From an uncultured Clostridium sp. (GTDB taxonomy: Bacteria; Bacillota; Clostridia; TANB77; CAG-508): a DNA stretch of 31,009 nt. How positions within the stretch are numbered: position 1 is the stretch's first letter; each line of letters opens with the position of its first letter. The stretch spans positions 1 to 31,009 of the forward strand of contig USJO01000015.1 in the NCBI GenBank assembly GCA_900555075.1. The letters are read 5' to 3'. This document shows positions 14,805 through 22,326 of this stretch, in pieces. The notes under the pieces were generated by a model, which saw only the letters and a program-made list of their open reading frames with translations, did no database searches and had not been told where the DNA came from. A program made the position numbers and the translations under genes.

Positions 14805-15998
14805 TTATTCAGCTCCTATTTTTCCATATACGCCTCCGCCACCTTCTTGTACTTTTATTTTACCTTCTCTGGCGTTTATAATGTTTCTTGCATTTTTTTC
14901 TCCTATAACTGCCTCCAAATCATCGAAAGATAATTTATGTAAAATGTTCATTTCTGTTTCGAAATGGTCAAGCATTTTTTCTATTGTTTTATTTCCTAAG
15001 CCGGGTATAAAGGATAGTGGTATTTGGTATACATATTCTGGTCTATTTTCAGGACTTTTACTTTCCTTTTTATCTTTTATAATTTGTATTCTATCATACA
15101 CACCCATTGTTATATTTTTACTATCACAAGTATTGCATTTAGTAACTGGTGCTATTCCTGGTATGTTTTTTTCGCATACTTCACAATATGTTCTATGGTA
15201 TTTTCCAAGTTTTGGGTCTAGTCCATAGTTTGTTACTATTCTTCTTCCATCTTCATTTTTTATGGCTTTTAATAGTTCTTTAAAGCTTATATCTTCAACT
15301 AATATTTTGTTGTATTCTCTAGCTATTTTAGGAAGAGAATGTGCATCTGAATTTGTTAAGAATGTTTTTCCTTCTAGTTCTGATATGTTATCTGCTAGAT
15401 TTGTATCTGAACTTAGTCCTAATTCTATTGCCAGTACTTTGTTATATTTTTCTTTGAAGATTTTTTCTAGTCTATCTGTACAATTTCCGTAAAAGCTTTT
15501 ATGAGGTGTAAAACAATGTGCTGGAATTAGTATTCCATTATATTTTTCTACTATGTCTATTAAATCATATGCTGATATATCTGCTCTTTGAGAACTTAGT
15601 GTTATGTTTTTTATATGCTTACTCATTTCATTTGAGAAACCTTTTATATCTTTTAAGTGCGGAAAAAAACATATATTATGGGCACTTCCACAGTTTCCAT
15701 TTATACCTTTTTCTGATGTTTCTATTTCACTTCCTAGAATTATACATACTTTATCTTTATATATTATTCCTCCATCTTTAATTTCATAAGCTTCCCCTGT
15801 TTTTAAGAAGCTTTCTATATCTTCTATTACATATGGTGATGCACAATCTATTATTCCTGCTATATTTATTCCCTTTCTATCTCTACATTCTTTTGCTATG
15901 TTTGCAAAATTTAGTGACTTTGCTGCTGTTATTTTTATTGGTTTGTTATTTTCGCTTCTTCCAATATGAATATGTAAATCTGCAAATACCTCGTACAT
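14805..15998 (-). CDS. EndoQ-like PHP-domain protein (endonuclease Q family)
   Basis: This 397-residue protein has an N-terminal PHP metal site: FADLHIHIG (residues 3-11), ILGSEIE, the later PAHCFTPHKSFYG and NSDAHS. A four-Cys zinc-ribbon-like segment follows (CEVCEKNIPG, CNTCDSKNI). The C-terminal FIPGLGNKTIEKML resembles a helix-hairpin-helix DNA-binding element. This layout matches the endonuclease Q family, which nicks DNA 5' of deaminated bases, though the bacterial members are less studied. The start at 15998 has AAAGGA about 8 nt upstream and is preferred over ATG 16025. It is followed by topB after 2 bp, suggesting a DNA-maintenance operon. Confidence 0.85.
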   Translation of the reverse strand: MYEVFADLHIHIGRSENNKPIKITAAKSLNFANIAKECRDRKGINIAGIIDCASPYVIEDIESFLKTGEAYEIKDGGIIYKDKVCIILGSEIETSEKGINGNCGSAHNICFFPHLKDIKGFSNEMSKHIKNITLSSQRADISAYDLIDIVEKYNGILIPAHCFTPHKSFYGNCTDRLEKIFKEKYNKVLAIELGLSSDTNLADNISELEGKTFLTNSDAHSLPKIAREYNKILVEDISFKELLKAIKNEDGRRIVTNYGLDPKLGKYHRTYCEVCEKNIPGIAPVTKCNTCDSKNITMGVYDRIQIIKDKKESKSPENRPEYVYQIPLSFIPGLGNKTIEKMLDHFETEMNILHKLSFDDLEAVIGEKNARNIINAREGKIKVQEGGGGVYGKIGAE

Positions 15999-16049
15999 TA
16001 TTATCTTCCTTTCATTAATTAACATTTGTTTCTAGTTTAATACAAGAAT

Positions 16050-16079
16050 TATATATTTGTTTCGAAAATGAAAAGTCAA
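16050..16079 (-). promoter_or_regulatory. Possible promoter of the PHP-topB operon
   Basis: TTGACT (16079-16074) is followed by TATATA (16055-16050) with an 18-bp spacer, or by TATAAT (16053-16048) with a 20-bp spacer. The match is moderate. Confidence 0.4.
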
Positions 16080-16092
16080 TGAGAGACCTCTG

Positions 16093-16536
16093 TCATCTCT
16101 TGGAATTTTCTTTTATTGCAAGGCGTGCTAACTCATCACACCTATTGTTGTACTCATTATCACTATGTCCTTTTACTTTAATAAATTTTACATTATGTTG
16201 TTTAGTTAAATTGTATAGCTCTTGCCATAGTTCTTTATTCTTAACAGGCTCTTTACTTGAGTTTATCCAATTTTTTTTTCTCCATCCCTCTATCCAATGA
16301 TTATTAAAGGCGTTTACTACATATGCACTATCACTGTATATTTCAACCTCGCACTCATATTTTAATAGTTTTAACCCTTCCATTACTGCTGTTATTTCCA
16401 TTATATTATTTGTTGTATTTTCCATATATCCACTTATTTCTTTTTTTACGTTTTTATACATCAAAATTGTTCCCCAGCCTCCTGGTCCTGGATTCCCAGA
16501 GCAAGCGCCATCTGTATATATTACTACTTTTTCCAT
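16093..16536 (-). CDS. rnhA: Ribonuclease HI
   Basis: This 147-residue enzyme cuts the RNA strand of RNA-DNA hybrids. The catalytic DEDD set is present: Asp9 (YTDGACSGNPGPGGWG), Glu47 (NIMEITAVMEGL), Asp69 (IYSDSAYVVN) and Asp134 (NNRCDELARLA). His124 (VKGHSDNEYN) is also present, and the basic handle region WIEGWRKKNW follows. Length is standard. The ATG has GGAGG close upstream. It is divergent from tmcAL across an 88-bp AT-rich spacer and ends about 95 bp before the PHP gene. Together with that gene and topB it makes a DNA/RNA processing cluster. Confidence 0.96.
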   Translation of the reverse strand: MEKVVIYTDGACSGNPGPGGWGTILMYKNVKKEISGYMENTTNNIMEITAVMEGLKLLKYECEVEIYSDSAYVVNAFNNHWIEGWRKKNWINSSKEPVKNKELWQELYNLTKQHNVKFIKVKGHSDNEYNNRCDELARLAIKENSKR

Positions 16537-16624
16537 ATTTCCTCCGTAAATATTTGTATTTTTTTTTATCTTGTGATATTATATCAATAATATAATAAAA
16601 AAATCAATATATAAGGAGAAAATA

Positions 16625-17860
16625 ATGAGCAAAGTTCTAGCAATTATTTGTGAATACAACCCATTTCATAATGGGCATCTGTACCAATTAAATAAATCCA
16701 TCAAAACCGTAAATCCTGATTTTGTACTGTGCATAATGAGTGGAAATTTTGTTGAACGCGGAAATACTGCTCTTATAAATAAATGGGCTAGAGCTGAAAT
16801 GGCATTGTATTCTGGTGTAGATATGGTTATTGAGCTTCCTACTATTTATAGTATATCTAGCGCGGAGAATTTTGCTGCTGGTAGTATTAAAATCTTAAAT
16901 AGTTTGATGTGTGATACTTATCTTTCTTTCGGTAGTGAAAGTGGTGATATAAATACTTTAAATAAGTTTGCCGAAATTTTAGTTAAAGAACCTCCTGAAT
17001 ATGTTACTATGCTAAATCATGAATTGGCCAAAGGTTTATCTTTTCCAAAGGCACGTGAAAATGCTATGCTGTTATATATAAATGACATTCGTAATTCTAC
17101 TAGTGTTTTATCTGGCTCAAATAACATCTTGGGTATTGAATATTTGAAACAAATAATAAAAACTGGAAATAAAATTTCTCCTATCACAATAAAACGTGTT
17201 GGAACTGAGTATAATAGCTTATCTGCCGATAAAAATATAGCAAGCAGTACAGCTATTCGAGAAATGCTTCTGCAAAAGAAGTCTGTAAAACATTTAATGC
17301 CTAAAGCTTCATATACTATCTTAAAGGAGGAACTTGGAAGTGGCAAATTCGTTTTAGAAGCCTCACAATTTGAAAAAGAAATAATTTATAAGTTGCGTTG
17401 TATGACAATTAATGAAATTGCCAATCTTCCTGATGTTTCAGAAGGTTTAGAATATAAGATTAAAGATGCTGCAAATAGTTGTAACAATTTAGAAGCTCTT
17501 GTTTTTATGATAAAATCTAAAAGATATACATTAACAAGAATCAATAGAATTTTATTGTATGCCCTTTTAAATATAACAAAACAGGATTTCATTGACTCTC
17601 AAAAAGTTGTTCCTTATATGCGTGTATTAGGAATAAGTGAAAATGGAAAGTTTTTATTGTCTGAGTTGAGTAAAAATAAGAAGTTGAATGTAATTACCTC
17701 AGTAAAACAATTTATGGACAATAATAAAAGTAATAACACTAATAGAATTCTTAAAAATATGCTTGAAAAGGATATTTTAGCTACCAATATATATACATTA
17801 GGATACAAAAAAAATCCAGATGCAAATCTAGACTACACAAAAAAAATAGTTATAATTTAG
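16625..17860 (+). CDS. tmcAL: tRNA(Met) cytidine acetate ligase TmcAL (YlbM/DUF795 type)
   Basis: The 411-residue protein starts with a nucleotidyltransferase fold: LAIICEYNPFHNGH, with the HNGH motif (residues 15-18) that binds ATP. It continues MSGNFVERGN, then the segment IELPTIYSISSAENFAAGSI and SSTAIREML. TmcAL makes acetyl-AMP from acetate and ATP and N4-acetylates the wobble cytidine of elongator tRNA-Met. Length matches the family. AAGGAG lies 6 nt before the ATG. Arg codons here include an in-frame CGC (16757-16759), showing that CGC is read normally. A terminator shared with yebC follows. Confidence 0.93.
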   Translation: MSKVLAIICEYNPFHNGHLYQLNKSIKTVNPDFVLCIMSGNFVERGNTALINKWARAEMALYSGVDMVIELPTIYSISSAENFAAGSIKILNSLMCDTYLSFGSESGDINTLNKFAEILVKEPPEYVTMLNHELAKGLSFPKARENAMLLYINDIRNSTSVLSGSNNILGIEYLKQIIKTGNKISPITIKRVGTEYNSLSADKNIASSTAIREMLLQKKSVKHLMPKASYTILKEELGSGKFVLEASQFEKEIIYKLRCMTINEIANLPDVSEGLEYKIKDAANSCNNLEALVFMIKSKRYTLTRINRILLYALLNITKQDFIDSQKVVPYMRVLGISENGKFLLSELSKNKKLNVITSVKQFMDNNKSNNTNRILKNMLEKDILATNIYTLGYKKNPDANLDYTKKIVII

Positions 17861-17908
17861 CAAAATATTTCAACTTATTATCTAAGAGTAACATTATTTG
17901 TTATTCAT

Positions 17909-17936
17909 AAAAGCAACTGCGTTTGCAGTTGCTTTT
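17909..17936. terminator. Bidirectional terminator between tmcAL and yebC
   Basis: A 12-bp stem AAAAGCAACTGC/GCAGTTGCTTTT (17909-17920 with 17925-17936) and a GTTT loop separate the convergent genes, with T-rich flanks on both strands. Confidence 0.85.
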
Positions 17937-17938
17937 GT

Positions 17939-18664
17939 CTACTCTTCCCAGTTATGATATATGTCTATTACATCATCTAATTCATCTAATTTTTCTAATA
18001 TTAATTCCATTCTTTTTGTACCATTTTCATCTAAAGATATATAGTTATTTGGTACCATTTTTATGTCTGCTTCTAAAAAGCTTATACCGTTCTCTTCTAA
18101 AGCTTGGCTTAACGTTGAAAAATCTGTTGGATTTGAAGTTATCTCATAAACTTCTTCTGATGTTTCCATATTTTCAGCTCCATTTTCTAATGCTAGAATC
18201 ATTAGATCGTCTTCTTCTAATTTGCAAGTTTGTTTTTCAATTACTAATACGCCTTTTTTCTCAAACATATATGATACACAGCCTGAAGTTCCTAAGTTTC
18301 CTCCAAATTTATCAAATATGTGTCTTACATCAGCTGCTGTTCTATTTTTATTGTTTGTTGAAGCATTTACTATAATAGCAACTCCATTAGGTCCATAACC
18401 TTCATATGTAATTTCCTCATAGTTTTCATTACTTCCTGCTCCAGCTGCTTTTTTTATTGCACTATTTATTGTATCATTTGGCATATTGTTTGCTTTGCAT
18501 TTTGCAATTACATCTTTTAGTTTTGAATTTCCTACTGGATCTGGACCACCTTGTTTTACTGCCATTAATAATTCTCTTCCTAATTTTGTAAATATTTTAC
18601 CTCTTGCTGCATCTGCTTTACCTTTTTTTGCTTGAATATTATGCCATTTTGAATGTCCTGACAT
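17939..18664 (-). CDS. yebC: YebC/PmpR family protein (TACO1-like)
   Basis: The 241-residue protein has the family start MSGHSKWHNIQAKKGKADAA, GKIFTKLGRELLMAV, GPDPVGNSKL, then the middle segment YEGYGPNGVAIIVNASTNN and RTAADVRHIFDKFGGNLG. Members are cytoplasmic and have been described as transcription regulators. More recent work links them to translation through difficult sequences on the ribosome. Its length is standard. AGGAGG lies upstream. The gene has a long upstream region (18665-19049) with a promoter at 18891-18919 and a leader hairpin. It converges with tmcAL. Confidence 0.95.
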   Translation of the reverse strand: MSGHSKWHNIQAKKGKADAARGKIFTKLGRELLMAVKQGGPDPVGNSKLKDVIAKCKANNMPNDTINSAIKKAAGAGSNENYEEITYEGYGPNGVAIIVNASTNNKNRTAADVRHIFDKFGGNLGTSGCVSYMFEKKGVLVIEKQTCKLEEDDLMILALENGAENMETSEEVYEITSNPTDFSTLSQALEENGISFLEADIKMVPNNYISLDENGTKRMELILEKLDELDDVIDIYHNWEE

Positions 18665-18685
18665 ATAACTCTCCTCCTCTTTCTT

Positions 18686-18729
18686 ACATACCAGTGTTTA
18701 AGCTCTTTTCAAGGTTTTCACTTGTATGT
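18686..18729 (-). promoter_or_regulatory. yebC leader hairpin
   Basis: Two 11-nt arms (18686-18696 and 18719-18729) pair at 10 of 11 positions and enclose 22 nt. The hairpin ends about 9 nt before the GAGGAGGAG ribosome binding site of yebC. The function is unknown. Confidence 0.5.
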
Positions 18730-18795
18730 CTTTCCAAAAATTTCCTTTATTGTTCTTTGTTGATTTATATGGGTTTGTGTGGTTCTTTATTGAAC

Positions 18796-18817
18796 AAATT
18801 GTGCCAAAATTGTGCCA
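18796..18817. repeat. Tandem 11-bp repeat upstream of yebC
   Basis: AAATTGTGCCA occurs twice in perfect tandem (18796-18806 and 18807-18817) in the yebC upstream region. No gene covers it. Confidence 0.8.
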
Positions 18818-18890
18818 GAATTTATATTGCAAATATTATGTAAAGAGTTCACTTCTAAACAATTTTGTCCACTGATTTTTCACTTAGGTT

Positions 18891-18919
18891 ATTGTAACAC
18901 ATTTTCCTTTATTTGTATA
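18891..18919 (-). promoter_or_regulatory. Candidate promoter of the yebC leader
   Basis: TATACA (18919-18914), a 17-bp spacer and TACAAT (18896-18891). The rest of the 385-bp gene-free stretch 18665-19049 holds the tandem repeat, the leader hairpin and AT-rich DNA; no ORF or tRNA is seen there. Confidence 0.45.
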
Positions 18920-19049
18920 TATTTTTGTACAAATTTTAGTTGTTTTAATCCTAAAATATATTAATTAATCCTCTCTTTTTATTTTTTTATTTATATATAG
19001 CATATCTGTAACCATGATTTTGTATAGTTTTTTGAAAGAAATTTTATAT

Positions 19050-20142
19050 TTATAAAAATATACTTTTTACTATTCCGTTTTCTATACTTACACTAAATAT
19101 ATTTTTCAATATGATTAAAATTATTGGTCCAACAAAAAGTCCTAGTATTCCAATAATTTTAAATCCTGTATACATTGCAATAAGCGTAAATATTGGATGT
19201 ATTCCTATCTTTCCACTTACTATTTTGGGCTCTAATAATTGTCTTACAACTAAAATAGTAGCATAGATAATAATTATAGCTATTCCTAGATTAAAGTCTC
19301 CATTGATAGCTACAATAATTGCCCAAGGTATCATTACCGTTCCTGAGCCGAAGTATTGGCAATGCATCAACAAATCCTATTCCTAAAGCTGTTAAAAATG
19401 GATATGGAACATTAAAATTTAGGAACTTAAGTATATAAAGACCTATTAGAACTATAAAAAATGATATTATAATAAGTATTGCTTCTGCTTTTAAATATCC
19501 TCCTAATGATTTTATAATCTCTCTTAAATGTATTCCTATCTTTTTAGCCCATCTTTTTGGCAATTGATGTTCTAATGTGTCTATAATATACAATTTGTCT
19601 GTACAGATGAAATATGTTGCAAGTAAAGTTATAAATGTATAAATTCCAATTGTTGGTAATGCTGATATTGTTTGTGTAACTTTACTTAAAAAGGTGGATA
19701 CATAGTTTGTAATAAATACTATTACTTTATCAGTGGATTTTTCAATTATTGTTACTATCTCTACTGGTATCTTACTATTTCCATCTTTTATTATTTTCAT
19801 GTATTCATTAATTTTTGAATAAATTAATTGTATATACTTATTTAAACTCTGCAATAAGTTGGAACTTTCTGTTAGTAGTGTTACAACACCCCAAGTAAGT
19901 AATCCTAGTAATATTATGAAAATTATTGCTAGAATTATTATTGCTCCTTTCTTTCTTTCTAATTTAGTTTTTTTTACAACAAGTTTTATTAATGGTTCAA
20001 CAAATAGTGATATTATAAAACCTATTAAAAATGGCATATAAAATATTGCAAGTTTCAAAACTAAAAATATTAAAATAATTGATACTGTAAGTACCAATAT
20101 GTTTTTTAATATTCTTGTCCAATATCCAACATCAACAATCAT
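19050..20142 (-). CDS. ytvI: AI-2E family / YtvI-type membrane protein, reading requires a +1 frameshift at a CGG codon
   Basis: This multi-pass membrane protein belongs to the AI-2E transporter superfamily and is closest to the sporulation protein YtvI in length and motifs. The frame from 20142 gives hydrophobic helices, a soluble middle part and the segment YPFLTALGIGFVDALPIL, then turns into unrelated Arg/Asn residues. The +1 frame continues GSGTVMIPWAIIVAI, RQLLEPKIVSGKIGIHP and the last helices (GILGLFVGPIILIILKNIF). The join is CTT-CGG-C at 19353-19347: skipping the C (19350) gives DALPILGSGTVMIPWA. The composite is 363 residues. AAGGAG lies upstream of the ATG. The transport role is unproven. 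Confidence 0.85.
19347..19353 (-). other. +1 frameshift site in ytvI: CTT CGG C
   Basis: The only in-frame CGG of this gene (19350-19348) lies at the frame break. The heptamer CTTCGGC has the same layout as the yeast Ty1 +1 site CUU-AGG-C, with CGG in place of AGG. Read straight on, the zero frame stops at 19291. Confidence 0.82.
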
Positions 20143-20174
20143 TATTATTTATCTCCTTAAATATGTATTTTGAA

Positions 20175-20199
20175 TGTGCAGAGGCATTATTTGCCTCTG
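20175..20199. terminator. Hairpin between the CBS gene and ytvI
   Basis: A perfect 9-bp stem TGCAGAGGC/GCCTCTGCA (20175-20183 with 20191-20199). A T-run (GGTTTTTATT) follows only on the plus strand. On the transcribed minus strand it may act as an attenuator between the CBS gene and ytvI. Confidence 0.5.
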
Positions 20200-20206
20200 C
20201 AGGTTT

Positions 20207-20650
20207 TTATTGATTATTTTTGCTATCATTTCCGCATCTACATATTCCTTCTACTGTTGTTGTTACTTGCTTACTATTTACACCTTCTGCATTTACTAAA
20301 TCTCCTAATGTTATGATTCCTACTATTGTATCATTTTCAATTACAGGAACTCTTTTAATCTGGCAATCACACATTATCTTGCTTGCCTGTGTTAGTTCTT
20401 CATCGGGTGTTACTGTATATACTGCTGTTGTCATAATTTCGCTAATTGGCGTTGTATTGGTATTTTTGTTACAAGCTACACCTCTTAAAACTATGTCTCT
20501 ATCTGTAACTAGCCCTACTACATTTTTGTTTGTGTCACATACTGGAATACATCCTACGTGATTTTGTTGCATTAATTTTGCAACATCATTTATTGTAGTT
20601 TGTGGATTAACACAAGATACTTGATTGCACATACAATCTCTAACCTTCAT
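20207..20650 (-). CDS. Tandem CBS-domain protein
   Basis: This 147-residue cytoplasmic protein is made almost entirely of two CBS domains. The first (about 8-63) includes QQNHVGCIPVCDTNKNVVGL and VTDRDIVLRG; the second (about 72-130) includes IMCDCQIKRVPVIENDTIVG and ITLGDLV. Such pairs bind adenine nucleotides such as AMP, ATP or NAD and act as energy sensors. No catalytic domain is attached. It is rather rich in Cys (MCNQVSC, CDCQ, CRCGND). AAAGGGG lies upstream of the ATG. Many clostridial genomes have similar stand-alone CBS proteins, often linked to stress or sporulation; the target here is unknown. Confidence 0.88.
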   Translation of the reverse strand: MKVRDCMCNQVSCVNPQTTINDVAKLMQQNHVGCIPVCDTNKNVVGLVTDRDIVLRGVACNKNTNTTPISEIMTTAVYTVTPDEELTQASKIMCDCQIKRVPVIENDTIVGIITLGDLVNAEGVNSKQVTTTVEGICRCGNDSKNNQ

Positions 20651-20710
20651 AATATTTCCCCTTTCTATAACTTATTATTGTTATTTTTGAGGAAAATTAT
20701 ACTATCTTTT

Positions 20711-21220
20711 TTAATATGGTCTCATAGGTGGCATTGGTGGTCTTGGTGGACGCATAGGTGGCATTGGTGGTCTTTGACGTCTTCTTAGCAACTCTCTTAA
20801 AATCAATATTCTTATCAAATCCCTTAACAGAAAATTTCTTTGCCTTGTTTCGTTTCTTACCTCTGGTTCTTTTGCATTTGGATTTCTTACATCTCCATTT
20901 TTTAGAATTGGTCTGGCTGTGGATATTGTACTCTGCCTTTCTTCTGGCTCTACATTTAGATAGATTTCTTCTGTCATATTATCTACTAATTCTCTTGTAA
21001 TTTCTCTTTGACTATTTTGTGCACAAATTCGAGACACCATTGGGTATACTATTCTATATATATCTGGGTACATACTTTCTATCACTTCTGTTGTAGCATT
21101 ACTATTACGATTATCTAAATAATCCATATCATAGTAATAATTATCGTATGAATTTGTGTAAATATTATTTGGCATTGGGCTATATCCTAAAATGCTTCTC
21201 ATATAATCTTCATAATCCAT
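20711..21220 (-). CDS. Hypothetical protein with C-terminal Pro/Met/Arg repeats, possibly spore-related
   Basis: This 169-residue protein has a Tyr/Asn-rich N-terminus (MDYEDYMRSILGYSP). A middle part, MYPDIYRIVYPMVSRIC and REITRELVDNMTEEIY, looks like a conserved helical domain seen in uncharacterised clostridial proteins. A basic segment LLRDLIRILILRELLRRRQR follows. The last 20 residues consist of two copies of a 10-residue Pro-rich unit (PPMPPMRPPR type), from a 30-bp DNA repeat. AGGAGG precedes the ATG. The -10-like CATATAAT upstream (21257-21250) resembles SigE/SigK promoters, so mother-cell expression is possible. A coat role is a guess. Confidence 0.7.
   Translation of the reverse strand: MDYEDYMRSILGYSPMPNNIYTNSYDNYYYDMDYLDNRNSNATTEVIESMYPDIYRIVYPMVSRICAQNSQREITRELVDNMTEEIYLNVEPEERQSTISTARPILKNGDVRNPNAKEPEVRNETRQRNFLLRDLIRILILRELLRRRQRPPMPPMRPPRPPMPPMRPY
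20723..20774. repeat. 30-bp period repeat inside the Pro-rich gene
   Basis: A 22-bp unit beginning CATAGGTGGCATTGG occurs at 20723-20744 and again at 20753-20774. It encodes the repeated Pro/Met/Arg motif at the protein C-terminus. Confidence 0.85.
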
Positions 21221-21249
21221 CTTTTTCCCTCCTATAATAAATCTATTTC

Positions 21250-21257
21250 ATTATATG
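21250..21257 (-). promoter_or_regulatory. Possible sporulation-type -10 element
   Basis: CATATAAT on the minus strand matches 7 of 8 positions of the SigE -10 consensus (CATACANT), about 30 bp before the 20711 gene start. It could also be an ordinary TATAAT box, but no good -35 is seen. Confidence 0.35.
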
Positions 21258-21299
21258 CGGATGATGTAAAAAAATTACTTGTAATTTTCTAATTAATTA

Positions 21300-21328
21300 T
21301 TGACGATTTTTATGTTTCATTGTAAAAT
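21300..21328 (+). promoter_or_regulatory. Promoter of the HD-GYP gene
   Basis: TTGACG (21300-21305), a 17-bp spacer and TAAAAT (21323-21328). It overlaps an upstream in-frame TTG, so translation must start at the ATG 21346. The leader would be only about 10 nt. Confidence 0.75.
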
Positions 21329-21345
21329 TGTCTTGGGTGTTTATT

Positions 21346-22281
21346 ATGAAAGAATTTAAGATTGATTTTTATAATAGTACAAATTTAAAAAGTTATGACT
21401 TAAATGAAAGTATGAGATATCAGCTTGCAATGCTTGATAGCCTAGATGTATTCACTAGACTACATTCAGAGCATGTTGCAAATTTGACTTGTAGAATCTG
21501 TGAATATATGCATATGAAGGATTATTTTACTGTTTATTGCACTATGTGCGCTTATTTACATGATATTGGGAAACAATTTATACCTCCATCAATTTTACAG
21601 AAAAATGGCTCTCTAACTGATGAAGAATATAAAATAATGAAAAGCCATACTACTATTGGTTATGAAATGTGTATGAGAGATGAGAAGTTACGTCCATATG
21701 CTGCAGGACCTATTTATCATCACGAAGGGCTTGATGGTTCAGGTTATCCCCGTTCTCTTACCCAAAACGATATTCCTTTAGAAGGTCAAATAATTAGAGT
21801 TGCTGATGAATTTGATGCTATTACTAGCAAAAGGCAATATAAGTCTCACGTTGGAGTATGTGAAACTTTAAATATACTAATTTCTGAAACAGTTCCATCT
21901 AAAAAAACTGATACTTTAAAAACTGCTAAAAATGAAAAAATTGGTAAAGTAAATCCTAAAGTAGTAAAGGCATTAATTAAGGTTATTATTGATGATACAG
22001 AATATGAGCTTTATAAATTAGGTCTATATGTGGATTATTTAAAAAGTGAAGCAAATAGATTAGAGAAGATTATTGAATATGAAAACAAAATGAATAAAGC
22101 CTCTAACGATTCAGACAAAGCATATTATGCAGCTGTTATCAAGGAGCTTCTTGTATCTGGAGAAACATTGGAAAATTACAAACAGGTTTTAAAAGAATAT
22201 CAAATAGCATATGAAGTTAGAAAAGAGAGTATGATAAAATTAGGTGAAGAGTTAAAACAAATGAAAAGGTTAAAGGTATAA
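21346..22281 (+). CDS. HD-GYP-type phosphohydrolase
   Basis: This 311-residue protein has an HD-GYP core: LHSEHV (about 39-44), LHDIGK with HD at 72-73, KSHTTIGYE with His101, and HHEGLDGSGYP at 125-135. It then has IIRVADEFDAITSKRQYK. These residues bind metals and usually hydrolyse cyclic di-nucleotides such as c-di-GMP. The canonical HD-GYP core is present, but no sensor domain is attached. The C-terminal third (about 210-311) is charged and helical, probably coiled coil. Start 21346 is chosen because the promoter -10 covers the alternative TTG. The Shine-Dalgarno is poor, so the mRNA may be nearly leaderless. It converges with the cysteine desulfurase gene. Confidence 0.85.
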   Translation: MKEFKIDFYNSTNLKSYDLNESMRYQLAMLDSLDVFTRLHSEHVANLTCRICEYMHMKDYFTVYCTMCAYLHDIGKQFIPPSILQKNGSLTDEEYKIMKSHTTIGYEMCMRDEKLRPYAAGPIYHHEGLDGSGYPRSLTQNDIPLEGQIIRVADEFDAITSKRQYKSHVGVCETLNILISETVPSKKTDTLKTAKNEKIGKVNPKVVKALIKVIIDDTEYELYKLGLYVDYLKSEANRLEKIIEYENKMNKASNDSDKAYYAAVIKELLVSGETLENYKQVLKEYQIAYEVRKESMIKLGEELKQMKRLKV

Positions 22282-22287
22282 AAATCT

Positions 22288-22312
22288 AAAAGCCCTTTAT
22301 ATTAGGGCTTTT
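22288..22312. terminator. Terminator between the HD-GYP and cysteine desulfurase genes
   Basis: The stem AAAAGCCCT/AGGGCTTTT (22288-22296 with 22304-22312) has a 7-nt loop and is followed by CTTTTATT on the plus strand. It serves the convergent pair. Confidence 0.8.
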
Positions 22313-22326
22313 CTTTTATTATATAT

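Noticed and set aside
16561..16603. AT-rich inverted repeat TATTATAT/ATATAATA between rnhA and tmcAL as an operator
   Set aside because: It consists only of A/T and is expected by chance in such DNA; it also overlaps plausible -10 sequences.
9536..19353. CGG simply reassigned to another amino acid
   Set aside because: Reassignment alone does not restore the frame; the downstream conserved sequence is in the +1 frame at every site.
9362..20142. The four frame breaks as ordinary sequencing errors or pseudogenes
   Set aside because: Errors would favour the many A/T homopolymers and would not fall only at CGG. All four have the same one-base C before GGN, and they account for all in-frame CGG codons. 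Not fully excluded without reads.
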